This document shows positions 5,635-5,987 of a stretch of DNA of 5,987 nucleotides, one piece after another. A program made the translations under genes and the position numbers. The notes beneath the pieces were generated by a model. The model did no database searches. It had not been told where the DNA came from and was given only the letters and a program-made list of their open reading frames with translations. The stretch is from JACROF01 sp964598995 (lineage in GTDB: Bacteria > Patescibacteriota > Microgenomatia > Levybacterales > UBA12049), in assembly GCA_964598995.1 (NCBI GenBank), contig CAZRDR010000032.1, positions 1 through 5,987 of the forward strand, in the 5' to 3' direction. The stretch's first letter is position 1. Each line of letters begins with the position of its first letter.

Positions 5635-5967
5635 ATGGATATTAATTTATTACAAGAAAAAATTAAAGACCTCGATAAAAAGAAACCCATCATTTATCAA
5701 CTCAATACCCAACGGGAAAAAGAAATTCTCACCAAAACAATTAAGTTAAATGAAGAAGTCGGTGAGTTGTGTAACGATACACTTTCAGTTCTTAAATTAC
5801 AAAGGAAGTCCAAACTCTAACGATTTGATAAACGTAACTTTTATGCAGAATTCGCTGATGTCATTATCACGACGATCCAGTTAGCTAATGCTGCGGGTGT
5901 AGATCTCGAAAGAGCGATAAACGATAAGTTGAATAAGATAGAAGAAAGGTATAAAAAAGATCACTAA
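5635..5967 (+). pseudogene. MazG-like NTP pyrophosphohydrolase split by an in-frame TAA
   Basis: MazG-type enzymes are small all-helical hydrolases that cleave nucleoside triphosphates, often non-canonical ones, to monophosphate and pyrophosphate. The frame from ATG 5635 gives 61 residues, a TAA at 5818-5820, then 48 more codons in the same frame to a TAA at 5965-5967. The family motif EExxE-(12 to 28)-ExxD is split across the stop: E40, E41 and E44 (NEEVGEL) lie before it and E72 and D75 (AEFADV) after it, 27 residues apart. The tail (LANAAGVDLERAINDKLNKIEERYKKDH) is typical of the family end. Total length (about 110 codons) is normal, and the frame is intact on both sides, so a single substitution (for example AAA to TAA) would suffice. 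There is no in-frame ATG, GTG or TTG shortly after the stop to restart translation. Explanations are a recent nonsense mutation, a sequencing or assembly error, or readthrough. Family call is good. Confidence 0.75.
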
Positions 5968-5968
5968 T

Positions 5969-5987
5969 ATGCCTCTTCGTGTCGGTG
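5969..5987 (+). CDS. Possible start of the next gene, cut by the window end
   Basis: An ATG one base after the terminal TAA of the mazG-like frame opens a frame reading MPLRVG to the window edge. The tight spacing suggests an operon with translational coupling. Only six codons are visible and there is no Shine-Dalgarno nearby, so neither product nor reality can be judged. Confidence 0.3.

Noticed and set aside
546..5967. Alternative genetic code (UGA as Gly, as in some CPR lineages, or UAA as sense)
   Set aside because: RF2 is present, TGA ends two genes exactly at the family C-termini, and TAA ends four frames at sensible places; only the mazG-like gene has an internal TAA.
1..5987. tRNA, rRNA, CRISPR array, insertion sequence or toxin-antitoxin pair
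   Set aside because: All intergenic gaps are under about 75 bp, and I saw no direct repeat array, transposase, terminal repeats or tRNA-like cloverleaf. The MazG-like protein is a nucleotide hydrolase, unrelated to the MazEF toxin system.

Overview
The window reads as chromosomal DNA from a bacterium with the standard genetic code. TAA, TAG and TGA all appear as stops and a release factor 2 gene is present. From about position 541 onward the DNA is moderately AT-rich (roughly 40-43% GC in the lines I counted). Genes are tightly packed and mostly lack convincing Shine-Dalgarno sequences. Features such as the RF2 variant (GGHGGQNVNK), the short human-type transketolase and a stand-alone MazG-like enzyme fit a Candidate Phyla Radiation (Patescibacteria)-like lineage. 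That placement is inference from family resemblance; no marker gene here settles it.

Layout: (1) 1-540 is a visibly more GC-rich block (about 54% GC) carrying the 3' part of a secreted NBR1-type Ig-like domain protein on the + strand, closed by a strong 15-bp hairpin at 506-540. (2) 546-5575 is a run of five minus-strand genes, transcribed in the order alkA-like DNA glycosylase, D-isomer 2-hydroxyacid dehydrogenase, transketolase, a small single-span membrane protein of unknown function, and prfB (RF2). The first two are 12 bp apart. The dehydrogenase and transketolase genes are joined by a perfect 17-bp inverted repeat that starts inside the dehydrogenase stop region and ends 8 nt before the transketolase ATG. 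The membrane protein and prfB each have a plausible promoter of their own. (3) 5576-5634 is a short divergent promoter region with two mirror-image extended -10 elements. (4) 5635-5967 is a + strand MazG-like pyrophosphohydrolase gene split by an in-frame TAA, followed after 1 nt by what may be the start of another gene running off the window.

Functions: transketolase supplies the non-oxidative pentose phosphate pathway. The dehydrogenase probably reduces a 2-oxoacid, possibly with NADPH. The divergent glycosylase and MazG pair would both protect nucleic acids, one by removing alkylated bases and the other by hydrolysing aberrant nucleotides. RF2 terminates translation at UGA and UAA. I found no mobile element, CRISPR array, tRNA or rRNA. 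The parts most worth a second look are the transketolase leader hairpin with its alternative fold, the interrupted mazG, the symmetric divergent promoters, and the compositional break at about 540.
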